Under the pieces are notes generated by a model. The model saw only the letters and a list, made by a program, of their open reading frames with translations, ran no database searches and was not told the DNA's origin. This document shows, one piece after another, positions 24,892 to 33,312 of a DNA stretch of 64,000 nt (positions are counted from its first letter, which is position 1; every line of letters begins with the position of its first letter). Made by a program: the position numbers and the translations under genes. Source of the DNA: Mongoliimonas terrestris (GTDB lineage: Bacteria > Pseudomonadota > Alphaproteobacteria > Rhizobiales > Pleomorphomonadaceae); the NCBI RefSeq assembly GCF_001927285.1, contig NZ_MSIG01000003.1:1-64000 (forward strand). The letters are read 5' to 3'.

Positions 24892-25751
24892 TTCGCGATC
24901 CTCGTCGCCAGTCCAATAGCCTTCGGTTCCGGGTTCGAGATCGCGAAAAAGAGCGAGAACATCGGCGCTCCTCGGTCGTTGCGGAGTGTGAGCGGCGGCA
25001 GCACCTTCGGGAACAATGCCGCCAAGCGCTTCCCGACATAGGCCTCGATGTCGAGGACGCTCGCCGTTCTTTGGCCGTCTGCGTGACCGAACAGGTCAGC
25101 GTTCGCTGACGGCTGGTACCAATCCGTGCGCCACTCGTCTGTCCCCAACATCCTCGTGATCGCCGCCTCCTTGCCGGCGTCCAGCCCGCTCTCCTTCAAG
25201 GTCGCTTGCCGGAACAGTCCCGCCAACGTCACTAGGTACCAGACGTCGATGGCCTCCGAAGCCCGGATTTCCTCTAGCGTCGACCACTCCACGCTCATGC
25301 CGTAGGGGTCAAGGAACATAACTGCGCGAGTGCCCTTCCAATTTCGACTTCGAAGAAGGCGGCGGATCTCGTCGTTCGCGTTACCTTGAAGTACGTCGAT
25401 TTGCCGGTCCGGGTACCCTGCTGCTAGGCGAACCAAAGCGTCATAGTGCTCGGGTTTCCGCTCCATAAAGATCAGTCGATCGAACTGTGGTTGCGTGTCG
25501 ATTGCTATCTGCGCTGAGCCTCGGCGCTGCACCACGCGCTCCGGACTTGCCTCATCAAAGAGCGTCGCGGGCTCCGCGCTCAGCCGGACCGTTCTCTCAC
25601 CAGTTCCAGCGAAGGCGTCGATGTACCAGAGCTGGCTGAACTTCTGTCGGAGCGCGACCGTGAAGCTCTTCAGGTAAGCCTGGACCAACGAGAGCTTGAG
25701 GTCCGTGGACACACCGCCAAACTCATGACCCGCCGATTCCATTCGGAACAC
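24846..25751 (-). CDS. tcmP: Three-Cys-motif partner protein TcmP (methyltransferase-like)
   Basis: 301 residues. The N-terminal half is a class-I SAM-methyltransferase-like Rossmann domain: motif I WYIDAFAGTGE (residues 42-52, Asp45), an acidic strand-2 end in LIFMERKPEH (about 94-102), VLQGNANDE (about 120-128) and FLDPYGMSVEW with D148-P149-Y150-G151 in the position of the methylase catalytic DPPY. The C-terminal 120 residues are specific to TcmP. It is convergent with and overlaps the DUF5131 gene, its regular genomic partner. An 18-base operator-like palindrome sits 12 bases before the ATG. The target (DNA, RNA or protein) is unknown. Confidence 0.88.
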   Translation of the reverse strand: MFRMESAGHEFGGVSTDLKLSLVQAYLKSFTVALRQKFSQLWYIDAFAGTGERTVRLSAEPATLFDEASPERVVQRRGSAQIAIDTQPQFDRLIFMERKPEHYDALVRLAAGYPDRQIDVLQGNANDEIRRLLRSRNWKGTRAVMFLDPYGMSVEWSTLEEIRASEAIDVWYLVTLAGLFRQATLKESGLDAGKEAAITRMLGTDEWRTDWYQPSANADLFGHADGQRTASVLDIEAYVGKRLAALFPKVLPPLTLRNDRGAPMFSLFFAISNPEPKAIGLATRIANHILRSGKASHVRPR

Positions 25752-25762
25752 TCTCCGGTGGC

Positions 25763-25780
25763 TAACATCCTTGGATGTTA
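25763..25780. promoter_or_regulatory. Operator-like inverted repeat upstream of tcmP
   Basis: TAACATCC-TT-GGATGTTA, a perfect 8-base inverted repeat with a two-base centre, 12 bases upstream of the tcmP start. A TTATAAC sequence adjoining it could be the -10 element. The half TAACATCCTTG is nearly shared with GAACATCCTTG in the DUF5131 promoter (24078-24088). Confidence 0.5.
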
Positions 25781-25909
25781 TAACAGGTTCACCCGAGTCG
25801 ACAGGTAGACGGTCAGTGGATCACGGGGTCAGGTATCATGCGACGATCGCCACGACGTCGGCGGCTTGCGCTTCATCCCGTCGGTGTTTCGGCGGGAAGC
25901 GCCTCCGAT

Positions 25910-26075
25910 CCCTCCCCTCAGGGGAGGGTCCGGCCGGGGGCCGGGGGAGGGGTTGTGTTTTTCCGGGGGGCCGTGTGCTTCTTTCGTCCGGGCAGGCGAT
26001 ACGAGCGGGCGGAAAGAAGAACGAATACAACCCCTTCCGGCCCTTCGGGCCACCTTCCCCTGAGGGGAAGGATAA
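25910..26075. repeat. Inverted pair of palindromic repeats, family C
   Basis: The first copy (about 25910-25957) contains CCCTCCCCTCAGGGGAGGG and a GC hairpin. The second (about 26028-26075) contains CCTTCCGGCCCTTCGGGCCA and CTTCCCCTGAGGGGAAGGAT in the opposite orientation. They fill most of the 354-base gap between tcmP and the toxin remnant. A close relative of the second copy is read through inside cobG. Nothing else is seen in this gap. Confidence 0.85.
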
Positions 26076-26105
26076 GGGTGAGCGCTTTGCCTGAACGCGC
26101 ATTCA

Positions 26106-26645
26106 CTACCACTCCTTTCCGCTAGCTCGGCTCACCGCCTCCACCGGCAGGAACAGCATCCGGTCGTCGATCGGTCCTGCCATGAACTCGGCGCAGCGCA
26201 GGTAGAAGCGTTTGGCGGCGTCGGTCTTGGCGTGGATGAAGATGGCGGCGATGCCGATGCTTTGGGCGGCGCGGGCGATGCGGTGGAGGGCGTCGGCGAG
26301 GAGGTCGGCGCCGAGGCTTTGGCCGGCGTGGGTGAGGTCGACGGCGAGGCGGCCGATGATCGCGACCGGGATGACGTCCGGCGCGTTCCGGCGCAGGCGG
26401 CCAGGGGCAGCCGCGCGCTCCACCGCGCCGGCCGAGATGCACACAGTGGCCACCACCCGGTCGCCCCGGCAGACGACGAAGGTGCGCGAAAAGCGGCCCT
26501 CGTTCTTGAGCGCCCGGTGGCGGAGCCAGTCGTTCAGGACGGGCTCGCCGCAGTCGAACCGGGAGAGGTCATGGCGCGCCGCGATGGGGACGGGCGCCGA
26601 GAGGTCGGGGTCTGAAGGCTCGGATGCGGCGTCTAGAGCGATTTC
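26106..26645 (-). pseudogene. TacT-like GNAT toxin remnant lacking a start codon
   Basis: An open frame of about 180 codons matching the GNAT acetyltransferase toxins paired with DUF1778 antitoxins. Read from the distal end it shows LSAPVPIAARHDLSRFDCGE, LNDWLRHRALKNE, SRTFVVCRGDRVVATV, the RRNAPDVIPVAIIGRLAVD core and the acetyl-CoA loop region (QSLGADLLADAL). Such toxins acetylate aminoacyl-tRNA. The frame is intact, but between the in-frame TAA at 26646-26648 and the conserved domain there is no ATG, GTG or TTG. The missing start lies exactly where a palindromic repeat begins (26633). The next in-frame GTG (about 26456) would lose the N-terminal third. I therefore call it inactivated; a rare non-canonical start cannot be excluded. 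Confidence 0.75.
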
Positions 26646-26752
26646 TTATCGACCTAACGAAATCGTCAGGTCGATAAGAAATCGCTCCAATTCCATGGCT
26701 GGAGCATTCTCTCATCGATCAAGTCATGCAACTTGATCGGAGAATACTCTGG
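26633..26752. repeat. Composite double-hairpin repeat, family D, inside the TA locus
   Basis: 120 bases made of two long hairpins. The first pairs CTAGAGCGATTTCTTATCGA with the complementary TCGATAAGAAATCGCTCCA. After a ten-base linker, the second pairs TGGAGCATTCTCTCATCGAT with a matching AATACTCTGG-ended arm. It aligns over its whole length with 41519-41637. It occupies the junction between the antitoxin and toxin genes, which normally overlap or nearly touch, and supplies the last codons of the antitoxin. Confidence 0.88.
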
Positions 26753-27122
26753 TCCGCCATGCCGGCACGCGGCGAAGGAGCGCCGTCAGCTTCGGGCCGG
26801 GCGCGGGCGGGTTTTCCAGCGCCGCGGCGAAAGCATCGAAGCGGTCGTCGTCGAGCACGAACAGCCGCTGATCGAGACGCACGTCGATCGCCTTCTCGCG
26901 GGCGCTTTCGACCATGAAGTCCGTCCGCGTCTTGCCGAGGGCCGACGCCGCTTCGTCGATGAGAGCCCGCGTGCCGGCCTCGATCCGGAGATTGATGCTG
27001 CTCTTGGTGTCCACGGACGGCTCACGCCCGACCGGCGTGCCGGGACGCTCGGAAGCGGCTTTGGCCGGGGTCCGCTGCTGCGGGGCGCGTCGGTCCGCGG
27101 TGGGCGTGCGGGATCGGGTCAT
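26724..27122 (-). CDS. DUF1778 (TacA-like) antitoxin with altered C-terminus
   Basis: 132 residues. The DUF1778 ribbon-helix-helix domain is intact (KSSINLRIEAGTRALIDEAASALGKTRTDFMVESAREKA), preceded by about 45 basic, Pro-rich residues that may be a long N-terminal leader or mis-assigned start. The toxin-neutralising tail begins normally (FVLDDDRFDAFAAALENPPAPGPKL), but after RRVPAW the last residues TRVFSDQVA are encoded by the inserted family D repeat. DNA binding is probably retained. An operator-like set of half-sites lies before the gene. With the toxin start lost, this is an orphan antitoxin. Confidence 0.8.
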   Translation of the reverse strand: MTRSRTPTADRRAPQQRTPAKAASERPGTPVGREPSVDTKSSINLRIEAGTRALIDEAASALGKTRTDFMVESAREKAIDVRLDQRLFVLDDDRFDAFAAALENPPAPGPKLTALLRRVPAWRTRVFSDQVA

Positions 27123-27129
27123 GGGGGAA

Positions 27130-27164
27130 ATGCGCCTAGGCGTATCCACAGCGTCAATACGCCT
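27130..27164. promoter_or_regulatory. Candidate antitoxin operator
   Basis: Three related half-sites lie 8-42 bases upstream of the antitoxin start: ATGCGCCT facing AGGCGTAT (27130-27145, a 16-base palindrome with one mismatch) and ATACGCCT (27157-27164). A TTGACG hexamer on the minus strand falls between them. Ribbon-helix-helix antitoxins typically repress their own promoter through such sites. Confidence 0.5.
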
Positions 27165-27230
27165 GTACCTTCACCCAAGGCGATCGCTTGAGACGAAGCG
27201 GAACTGTCCAGGTCCGTTCGCTCCGTTCGC

Positions 27231-27353
27231 CGTCATGGTCCGCGAAGGCGGACCACCCACGCTTTTTCGTACTTGATGTGCGAATCCGATCGTTATCGGG
27301 TCGGTTGGGGTCATGACAAAGTCGTGGGTGGTCCGCCTTCGCGGACCATGACG
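27231..27353. repeat. Inverted pair of palindromic repeats, family A
   Basis: CGTCATGGTCCGCGAAGGCG (27231-27262 with its GACCACCCACGC end) faces GTGGGTGGTCCGCCTTCGCG (27322-27353). The pair lies in the 430-base gap between the antitoxin and cobM. Apart from the hairpin at 27460 the gap shows no gene. TACCTTCACCC occurs twice (about 27166 and 27417). Confidence 0.85.
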
Positions 27354-27459
27354 GCGAGGATGGGGCATCCTCCGGCAAAAAGCCCCTGACCGAGCGCCAT
27401 CAAGCGATTGCCCTTTACCTTCACCCCTGGCAACGGCGTGTGCGCTGGTCGACGCCCCG

Positions 27460-27499
27460 TTTCAACAGCACGGCCCATTTTTGGGCCAAACTGTTGAAC
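27460..27499 (-). terminator. Nested hairpin downstream of cobM
   Basis: TTCAACAG / CTGTTGAA (27461-27468 with 27491-27498) encloses a second stem GGCCCA / TGGGCC. It lies 54 bases beyond the cobM stop on the minus strand and can end the cobL-cobE-cobM transcript, though no clean T-run follows on that strand. Confidence 0.5.
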
Positions 27500-27552
27500 C
27501 GTTTTCAGATCAAGCGGTTAGCAGCTTTCGCCGAGCGCCGACCGATTGCGGT

Positions 27553-28317
27553 TCACACCCCGCCGCTGGGCCGGAACCGCCGGTCGTACCCCTCCGCGTA
27601 GAGCGAACTCTCCTTGGCCTCAAGCGGGTCCAGCGCGGGGCCGACGAGGATGAGGGCCGTGCGTTCCAGCTTCTCCGCCTTCACGGCCCCGGCGATGGCG
27701 GCGAGCGTTCCCGTGATCACGCGTTCGTCGGGCCAGGTGGCGCGGAAGACGACGGCGGTGGGGCAGGTGGGGCCGTAGTGGGGGAGGAGGTCGGCGACGA
27801 CGGTGTCGATCACGTGGATGGAAAGGTGGATGGCGAGGGTGGCGCCGGTGGCGGCGAAGGCCGGCAGGGTCTCGCGCGGGGGCATGGAGGAGGCGCGGCC
27901 GGTGGTGCGGGTGAGCACGACCGACTGGGCGAGCTCCGGCACGGTCAGCTCGCGGCGAAGGACGGCGGCGGCCGCCGAGAAGGACGGCACGCCGGGCGTC
28001 ACCGTGTAGGGGATGCCGTGGCGCTCCAGGCGGCGGATCTGCTCGCCCATGGCGCTCCACACGGAAAGGTCGCCCGAATGGAGGCGCGCCACGTCGTGGC
28101 CGGCCGCGTGGGCGGCCACGAATTCCGCCTCGATGGCGTCGAGCGAGAGCGGGGCGGTGTCGACGATGCGGGCGCCGGGCGGGCAGTGGGCGAGCAGCGC
28201 CTGCGGCACCAGCGAGCCGGCATAGAGGCAGACGGGCGCGGCGGCGATCCGGTCGCGGCCCCGGAGGGTGATGAGATCGGCGGCGCCCGGTCCGGCGCCG
28301 ATGAAGTGCACGGTCAT
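27553..28317 (-). CDS. cobM: Precorrin-4 C11-methyltransferase CobM
   Basis: 254-residue SAM-dependent methylase of the tetrapyrrole (corrin/porphyrin) methylase fold. It opens with [18 protein letters not shown], followed by [38 protein letters not shown] and [14 protein letters not shown], characteristic of CobM/CbiF. It adds the C11 methyl group to precorrin-4. Its ATG overlaps the cobE stop (ATGA). It is the last gene of the cobL-cobE-cobM unit. Confidence 0.95.
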   Translation of the reverse strand: MTVHFIGAGPGAADLITLRGRDRIAAAPVCLYAGSLVPQALLAHCPPGARIVDTAPLSLDAIEAEFVAAHAAGHDVARLHSGDLSVWSAMGEQIRRLERHGIPYTVTPGVPSFSAAAAVLRRELTVPELAQSVVLTRTTGRASSMPPRETLPAFAATGATLAIHLSIHVIDTVVADLLPHYGPTCPTAVVFRATWPDERVITGTLAAIAGAVKAEKLERTALILVGPALDPLEAKESSLYAEGYDRRFRPSGGV

Positions 28318-28790
28318 GACAGGATGGTCCCGAGGCTGAAGCCGGTGGCGGCGACGGCGCAGGTGACGCCCTCCGCCGAAATGCGCGGCAGGACGAGCGT
28401 GCCGCCGGCCCCCGCGCCCGCGAGCGCGGCGGCCTCGGCGACGGACGGCACGCCGAAGAGGGCGACGACGCGCTCCGAGCGCGTTTCGGTGGCGGCGGCG
28501 AAGGCCTTCAGGGTGTCGCGCGGCAGGTAGACGAGGGCGAGGCCGAGCCGGGCGGCGGCCTCCGACAGGGCCGGCTCCTGTTCCTTGCCGGCGACGGTGA
28601 AGAGGCCGAGAAGCGGGCTCGTGAGAAGCGGTCCGGGCACCCGGGCGAGCGCGTCCTCCACGAGGCGCGCCACCGCGTTGGCCGTCACGCCCGAGCGGCA
28701 GCCGATGCCGACGGCGAGAAGCGCGGGCGGCAGGGCGCGGGCGGGGCCGGATGGTGGGGCGCCGGGGGGCGGGGGCGCGTCGGCGGTCAC
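28314..28790 (-). CDS. cobE: CobE / CbiG C-terminal-domain protein
   Basis: 158 residues. Matches the CobE family (C-terminal domain of CbiG): [43 protein letters not shown]-like end. CobE is required for efficient aerobic cobalamin synthesis, and a corrin-intermediate binding role has been proposed. GTG start overlapping the cobL stop by four bases; the stop overlaps cobM the same way, so all three are translationally coupled. The first 20 residues are Pro-rich and variable. Confidence 0.92.
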   Translation of the reverse strand: MTADAPPPPGAPPSGPARALPPALLAVGIGCRSGVTANAVARLVEDALARVPGPLLTSPLLGLFTVAGKEQEPALSEAAARLGLALVYLPRDTLKAFAAATETRSERVVALFGVPSVAEAAALAGAGAGGTLVLPRISAEGVTCAVAATGFSLGTILS

Positions 28791-30160
28791 GGGCGGGGCT
28801 CCCGGGGCGGGGGCGCGGCGTGGGTGGAAGTGGAGCCGGCGGCGTCGGTGGCGGTGGCTTCGGCGGGCGGGATCGCGGGTTGCGGGATCTCGAGGACCCA
28901 TTGCAGCACCGCCATGGCGGGGCGAAGGCCGCGGAAGGCGCCGGCGGCGCCGCCGATCCGGTCGGCGCGGGCGACGGAGAGCTGGACGAGGTCGCCGCCG
29001 TGACGGGCGTGCCGGTCGACGAGGAGGGCCTGGGTCTCCAGCGTGACGGCGTTGACGACGAGGCGCCCGCCGGGGCTGAGGGCGTTCAGGCAGGCATCGA
29101 TGACGCCCGGATCGCCGGCGCCGCCGCCGATGAAGACGGCGTCCGGCCGCGGCAGGCCCTGGAGCGCGGCGGGGGCCTCGCCGGTGACGAGGGCAAGGTC
29201 CGGCACGCCGAGGGCCTCGGCGTTGCGGGCGATGCGGGCGGCCCGGTCGGCGCGCGGCTCCACGGCGACGGCGCGGCAGCTGGGATCGGCCAGCATCCAC
29301 TCGATGCCGACGGAGCCGGATCCTGCGCCCACGTCCCAGAGGGTCTGGCCGCGGGTGGGGCGGAGCGCCGACAGGGTGACGGCGCGCACCTCGCGCTTGG
29401 TGATCTGGCCGTCGCTCTCGAACCAGTCGTCCGGCAGGCCGGGGGTGAAGGGCAGCGCCCGCGCGCCGGGGGCGGCGACCACGTCGAGGGCGACGGTGTT
29501 GAGCGGGTCGGCCTCCGGCAGCGCGAAGGCGGCGGCGGTGGTGGCGGCGATGCGCTCGCGCGGGCCGCCGAGGCGTTCCAGGACCGTGAGCCGGCTGGCG
29601 CCGAACCCCTCCGCGGCGAGAAGGCGGGCGAGCCGTTCCGGCGTCGCGCCGTCCCACGAAAGGGCGAGGATGCGGGCGCCGGGGTGGAGGTGCGGGCGGA
29701 TGCGGGCGAGCGCCCGGCCGTGCAGGGAGACGCGGACCACGTCCTGCCCCGCCCAGCCGAGCCGGGCGGCGGCGAGCGCATAGGCGGACGGGGCCGGGAA
29801 GGCCGCCGTCTCGGCGGGCTCCACGTGGGCGGCGAGCACCGAGCCGATGCCGTGGAAGAAGGGATCGCCGGTGGCGAGCACCACCACCGGCCGGCCCCGG
29901 CGGGCGACGATCGCCGGGATGGCGTCGTGGAGGGGGACGGGCCAGGGGAGGGTTTCGGCGCGGGTCTCAAGGAGGAGGGGGCCGACGAGGGCGAGGTGGC
30001 GGGCGCCGCCGACCACGAGTTCGGCTTGCATGAGCGCCGTGCGTGCGGCAGGAGTGAGCCCGTCGAGGCCGTCCTCGCCAAGGCCCACCAGCGTGAGCCA
30101 GCGGGGCAGGGAGGCGGGCGTCAGGTCCTCAGTCAGGTCCTGCATCTCGTCCTCAGTCAC
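28787..30160 (-). CDS. cobL: Precorrin-6Y C5,15-methyltransferase (decarboxylating) CobL
   Basis: 457-residue two-domain fusion. The N-terminal CbiE-like tetrapyrrole methylase ([47 protein letters not shown]) methylates C5 and C15. The C-terminal CbiT-like domain ([47 protein letters not shown]) carries out methylation and decarboxylation of the acetate side chain. It starts 17 bases from the divergent cobK, so their promoters overlap. A nearby ATG (MQDLTED) is an alternative start. The Pro/Ala-rich C-terminus is non-conserved. Confidence 0.95.
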   Translation of the reverse strand: MTEDEMQDLTEDLTPASLPRWLTLVGLGEDGLDGLTPAARTALMQAELVVGGARHLALVGPLLLETRAETLPWPVPLHDAIPAIVARRGRPVVVLATGDPFFHGIGSVLAAHVEPAETAAFPAPSAYALAAARLGWAGQDVVRVSLHGRALARIRPHLHPGARILALSWDGATPERLARLLAAEGFGASRLTVLERLGGPRERIAATTAAAFALPEADPLNTVALDVVAAPGARALPFTPGLPDDWFESDGQITKREVRAVTLSALRPTRGQTLWDVGAGSGSVGIEWMLADPSCRAVAVEPRADRAARIARNAEALGVPDLALVTGEAPAALQGLPRPDAVFIGGGAGDPGVIDACLNALSPGGRLVVNAVTLETQALLVDRHARHGGDLVQLSVARADRIGGAAGAFRGLRPAMAVLQWVLEIPQPAIPPAEATATDAAGSTSTHAAPPPREPRP

Positions 30161-30177
30161 TGGCTCGCCTCCGGAGA

Positions 30178-31089
30178 ATGCGTATGCGGATTTTGGTGTT
30201 GGGCGGAACGAGCGAGGCGACCGCCCTCGCGGCCCTGTTGGCGCGGCGGCGCGACCTCGACGCGGTGCTCTCCTATGCGGGCCGGACGGCGGAGCTGAAG
30301 CGGCAGCCGGTGGCGACGCGGGTCGGCGGCTTCGGCGGCGTGGACGGGCTCGTGGGCTATCTGACCGAGCACGGGGTGGACGTGGTGGTGGACGCCACCC
30401 ATCCGTTCGCCGAGCAGATGTCGCGCCACGCCGCGGAAGCCGCCGCGCGCACCGGCGTGCCGCTGGTGGCGCTGACCCGCGCGGCCTGGACGCCGGTTCC
30501 GGGCGACCGCTGGGTGGAAGTGGAGAGCCTGGACGCCGCCGCCACGGCGATCGGGGCGAAGCCTCGCCGCGTGCTCCTGACGGTGGGGCGGCTGGGTCTG
30601 AAGGCGTTCGAGGCGGCGCCGCAGCACCATTACCTGATCCGCTCCATCGATCCGCCGGACGAGCTCGGCTTGCCGAACGCCCACGTGATCCTGGACCGGC
30701 CGCCGTTCGACGCGGGCGCCGAGGAGGCGCTGATGCGGTCGGAGAGGATCCAGGTCCTGGTGACGAAGAATTCCGGCGGCAAGGCGACCAGCGGCAAGCT
30801 CGCCGCCGCGCGCGCCCTCGGCCTGCCGGTGGTGATCGTGCGCCAGCCGGCGCGGCCCGACGTGCCGACCGTCCGCGACCCGGCGGCGGCGATGCGCTTC
30901 ATCGACACGACCGGCGTGGCGCGGGCGGCCGAGCGGGCGCGGGATAGAGCCGAGGCCGAGGCGGCGGCGGCCGATCATCCTGTGTCTCCGGATGGGGCCG
31001 TGTCTCCCGAAGGGGCCGTGTCTCCCGACGGGGCGGGGTCTCCGGACGGGACGCCGGATCCGGACACGGGCGCCGACCGGGGCGTGTAG
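30178..31089 (+). CDS. cobK: Precorrin-6X reductase CobK with repeat-encoded tail
   Basis: 303-residue NADPH-dependent reductase: RILVLGGTSEATALAALL, LSYAGRTAELKRQP, VRVGGFGGVDGL-like VATRVGGFGGVDGL, VDATHPFAEQMSRHAA, and the late VTKNSGGKATSGKLAAARALGLPVVIV with the conserved KNSGG. It is the only plus-strand gene in this part of the cluster, facing cobJ convergently. Its last ~35 residues are non-conserved and contain four near-identical hexapeptides of the SPDGAV kind, encoded by an 18-base minisatellite that also encodes the cobJ tail on the other strand. The two genes overlap by 115 bases. Confidence 0.94.
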   Translation: MRMRILVLGGTSEATALAALLARRRDLDAVLSYAGRTAELKRQPVATRVGGFGGVDGLVGYLTEHGVDVVVDATHPFAEQMSRHAAEAAARTGVPLVALTRAAWTPVPGDRWVEVESLDAAATAIGAKPRRVLLTVGRLGLKAFEAAPQHHYLIRSIDPPDELGLPNAHVILDRPPFDAGAEEALMRSERIQVLVTKNSGGKATSGKLAAARALGLPVVIVRQPARPDVPTVRDPAAAMRFIDTTGVARAAERARDRAEAEAAAADHPVSPDGAVSPEGAVSPDGAGSPDGTPDPDTGADRGV

Positions 31090-31817
31090 AGCCAGGGCCG
31101 GGCGCCGTCCGGGCGCGGGATGAAGCGGCTTTCCGACGAGCCGATGAGGACGCAGGTGGCCATGTCGACCACCGACGGGTCGGCCTCGGCGAGCGTGGTG
31201 ACGATCAGCCGCTCGTCGGGCCGGCCGACTGCGCGGGCGAAGGCGACGGGCGTCGCGCCGGCCTTCAGCGTCCGCATCAGGTCGAAGGCCTCGAAGATGC
31301 GGGTGGGTCGGGCCTTGGAGGCGGGGTTGTAGAGGGCGATCACGAAGTCGCCCTCGGCGGCGGCCGTGAGGCGGCGGACGACGAGGGGCCAGGGCTTCAG
31401 GTTGTCGGAGAGCGAGATGGCGCAGAAGTCGTGGCCGAGCGGCGCGCCGAGCCGGGCGGCAGCCGCCTGCATGGCCGAGATGCCGGGCAGGACGGTGACG
31501 TCGAGCGCGCGGGCGGACGGGTCGGCGTCGAGCGCCTCCATCACGGCCGCCGCCATGGCGAAGACGCCCGGATCGCCGCCCGAGACGACGGCCACCGTGC
31601 GGCCGGCGCGGGCGAGATCGAGGGCGAGGCGGGCGCGGTCGAGCTCCACCCGGTTGTCGCTGCCGTGGCGCGCCTGGCCGGGCCGCTCCGGGCAGCGATC
31701 CAGATAGGGGCCGTAGCCGACGAGGTCGGTGGCGATCGCCAGCGCCTCGCTCACCTCGGGCGTCCGCCAGCGGTCGGGGCCGGGGCCGAGGCCGACGACG
31801 AGGACGCGCCCGCTCAC
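30975..31817 (-). CDS. cobJ: Precorrin-3B C17-methyltransferase CobJ with repeat-encoded tail
   Basis: 280-residue corrin methylase that methylates C17 with ring contraction. Motifs: VLVVGLGPGPDRWRTPEV, LVGYGPYLDRCP, VAVVSGGDPGVFAMAAAVMEAL, VLPGISAMQAAAARLGAPLGHDF, ALYNPASKARP. GTG start overlapping the cobI stop by four bases. The family core ends near residue 250. The rest (GDPAPSGDTAPSGDTAPSGD) consists of APSGDT hexapeptide repeats read from the complementary strand of the cobK minisatellite, ending with antisense overlap of cobK. Confidence 0.95.
   Translation of the reverse strand: MSGRVLVVGLGPGPDRWRTPEVSEALAIATDLVGYGPYLDRCPERPGQARHGSDNRVELDRARLALDLARAGRTVAVVSGGDPGVFAMAAAVMEALDADPSARALDVTVLPGISAMQAAAARLGAPLGHDFCAISLSDNLKPWPLVVRRLTAAAEGDFVIALYNPASKARPTRIFEAFDLMRTLKAGATPVAFARAVGRPDERLIVTTLAEADPSVVDMATCVLIGSSESRFIPRPDGARPWLYTPRSAPVSGSGVPSGDPAPSGDTAPSGDTAPSGDTG
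30982..31053. repeat. 18-base minisatellite coding on both strands (cobK/cobJ tails)
   Basis: Four tandem 18-base units begin at 30982, 31000, 31018 and 31036 (first unit GTGTCTCCGGATGGGGCC), differing at a few positions. Being a multiple of three, copy changes keep both convergent reading frames open. Confidence 0.88.
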
Positions 31818-32587
31818 GGCCGCCGGCCCTCGCCGGGCACGAGGATGAGCGAGAAGTAGGGGGCGGCGTCGTCGGTCTTCTCGGCGAGGGGCATCACCTT
31901 CTCGCCCGCCATGGTGCCGCGCTCCACATAGACGGCGCGATCGAGAAGGCCGGCGGCCGCGATGGCGGCGCGGACCTTCGGGAAGTTGGTGCCGAGCTTC
32001 ATGACGACCGCGGCATCCGTGGCTTTCAGGCGCGCCGTGAGGGCGTCGGCCGGGAGCGTGCCGGGCAGCACGGTGAGGATGTCGTCGCCCCAGGTGATGG
32101 GCAGGCCGGCGGCGGTCCAGCAGCCCGCCATGCCGGTGACGCCCGCCGTGATGGAGACGCGGAAGCGGTCCTTCAGGCGGATGAAGAGATGCATGAAGCT
32201 GCCATAGAAGAGCGGATCGCCCTCGGCGATCAGCGCCACGTCGCGGCCGGCGGAGAGTTCGAGCGCGATGCGCTCGGCGCTTTCCGCGTAGAAGCCGGAG
32301 AGCTCGCGCACATAGCCTTCGTCGGCGAAATGCACCTCCGTGGTCACCGGATAGAGGAGCGGCAGTTCCTCCGTGCCGGGGGCGATCCACGGGTCCACGA
32401 TGGCGCGGGCGTTGCCGCGCCGGCCCTTCTTGGCGAAATAGGCGAGCACCGGCGAGGCCTGGATCAGCCGCACCGCCTTGACGGTGAGAAGCTCCGGATC
32501 GCCCGGCCCGAGGCCGACGCCGTGCAGGGTGCCGACGGTGACGGGCGTCTCCGGGTGCGCCGGGGCCGTGGGATCGAGGATGTTCAT
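31814..32587 (-). CDS. cobI: Precorrin-2 C20-methyltransferase CobI
   Basis: 257-residue methylase acting at the entry to the corrin branch. [38 protein letters not shown] (typical of CobI), [39 protein letters not shown] and [17 protein letters not shown] are all present. The ATG at 32587 overlaps the cobH stop; its own stop overlaps the cobJ GTG. It uses SAM to convert precorrin-2 to precorrin-3A. Confidence 0.96.
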   Translation of the reverse strand: MNILDPTAPAHPETPVTVGTLHGVGLGPGDPELLTVKAVRLIQASPVLAYFAKKGRRGNARAIVDPWIAPGTEELPLLYPVTTEVHFADEGYVRELSGFYAESAERIALELSAGRDVALIAEGDPLFYGSFMHLFIRLKDRFRVSITAGVTGMAGCWTAAGLPITWGDDILTVLPGTLPADALTARLKATDAAVVMKLGTNFPKVRAAIAAAGLLDRAVYVERGTMAGEKVMPLAEKTDDAAPYFSLILVPGEGRRP

Positions 32588-33312
32588 TCGCGTTCGCTCG
32601 CAAGCGCATTGATGGTGGCGGCCGTCATGGCGCTGCCGCCCTTGCGTCCCCGGACCACGAGGTAAGGGACGCGGCCGTCCGCCATCAAGGCGTCTTTCGA
32701 CTCGGCCGCCCCGACGAAGCCGACCGGCATGCCGACGACGGCGGCGGGCAGCGGCGCGCCCTCGTCGAACATCTCCAGGAGGCGGAAGAGGCTGGTGGGG
32801 GCGTTGCCGATGGCCACCACGGCGCCGGCAAGGTGCGGGCGCCAGAGCTCCATGGCGGCGGCCGAGCGGGTGATGCCGAGGTCGGCCGCAAGGCCCGGCG
32901 TGCGGGGATCGTCGAGCGTGCAGAGGACGGCGTTGTCGGCCGGAAGCCGGGCGCGGGTGACTCCGTTCGCCACCATCTTGGCGTCGCAGAGAATGGGGGC
33001 GCCGGCCTTGAGGGCGGCGGTGGCGGCCGCGACGGCGCCGGGGCCGAAGGCGATGTCGGCGGCGGCCTCCACCATGCCGGAGGCGTGGATGATGCGGACG
33101 GCCACCTTCTCCTCGTCGGGCGCGAAGCGGGCAAGGTCCGCCTCGCGTCGGATGATGGCGAAGGAATGCCGGTAGATCTCGGCGCCGTCCTTGATGTAGT
33201 CGGCCCGGCCGCGCGGGCGGTAGGCGGACGGATCGGTGGCGGGGGCAGCCGCCCCAGGGGCGGGAGTGGCCGTCGGATCGGCCGGCTGGTCGTCGGAGCG
33301 TGAGGCCGTCAT
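32584..33312 (-). CDS. cobH: Precorrin-8X methylmutase CobH
   Basis: 242-residue mutase that moves the C11 methyl group to C12, yielding hydrogenobyrinate. Recognised by [43 protein letters not shown] (catalytic His in RIIHASG), [40 protein letters not shown] and [17 protein letters not shown]. The first ~30 residues are Ala/Pro-rich and variable. It overlaps cobG and cobI by four bases at each end. Confidence 0.96.
   Translation of the reverse strand: MTASRSDDQPADPTATPAPGAAAPATDPSAYRPRGRADYIKDGAEIYRHSFAIIRREADLARFAPDEEKVAVRIIHASGMVEAAADIAFGPGAVAAATAALKAGAPILCDAKMVANGVTRARLPADNAVLCTLDDPRTPGLAADLGITRSAAAMELWRPHLAGAVVAIGNAPTSLFRLLEMFDEGAPLPAAVVGMPVGFVGAAESKDALMADGRVPYLVVRGRKGGSAMTAATINALASERE

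Noticed and set aside
25745..25790. Second LexA box in front of tcmP
   Set aside because: GAAC/GTTC fragments are present but none has the seven-base spacing of GAAC-N7-GAAC or GTTC-N7-GTTC.
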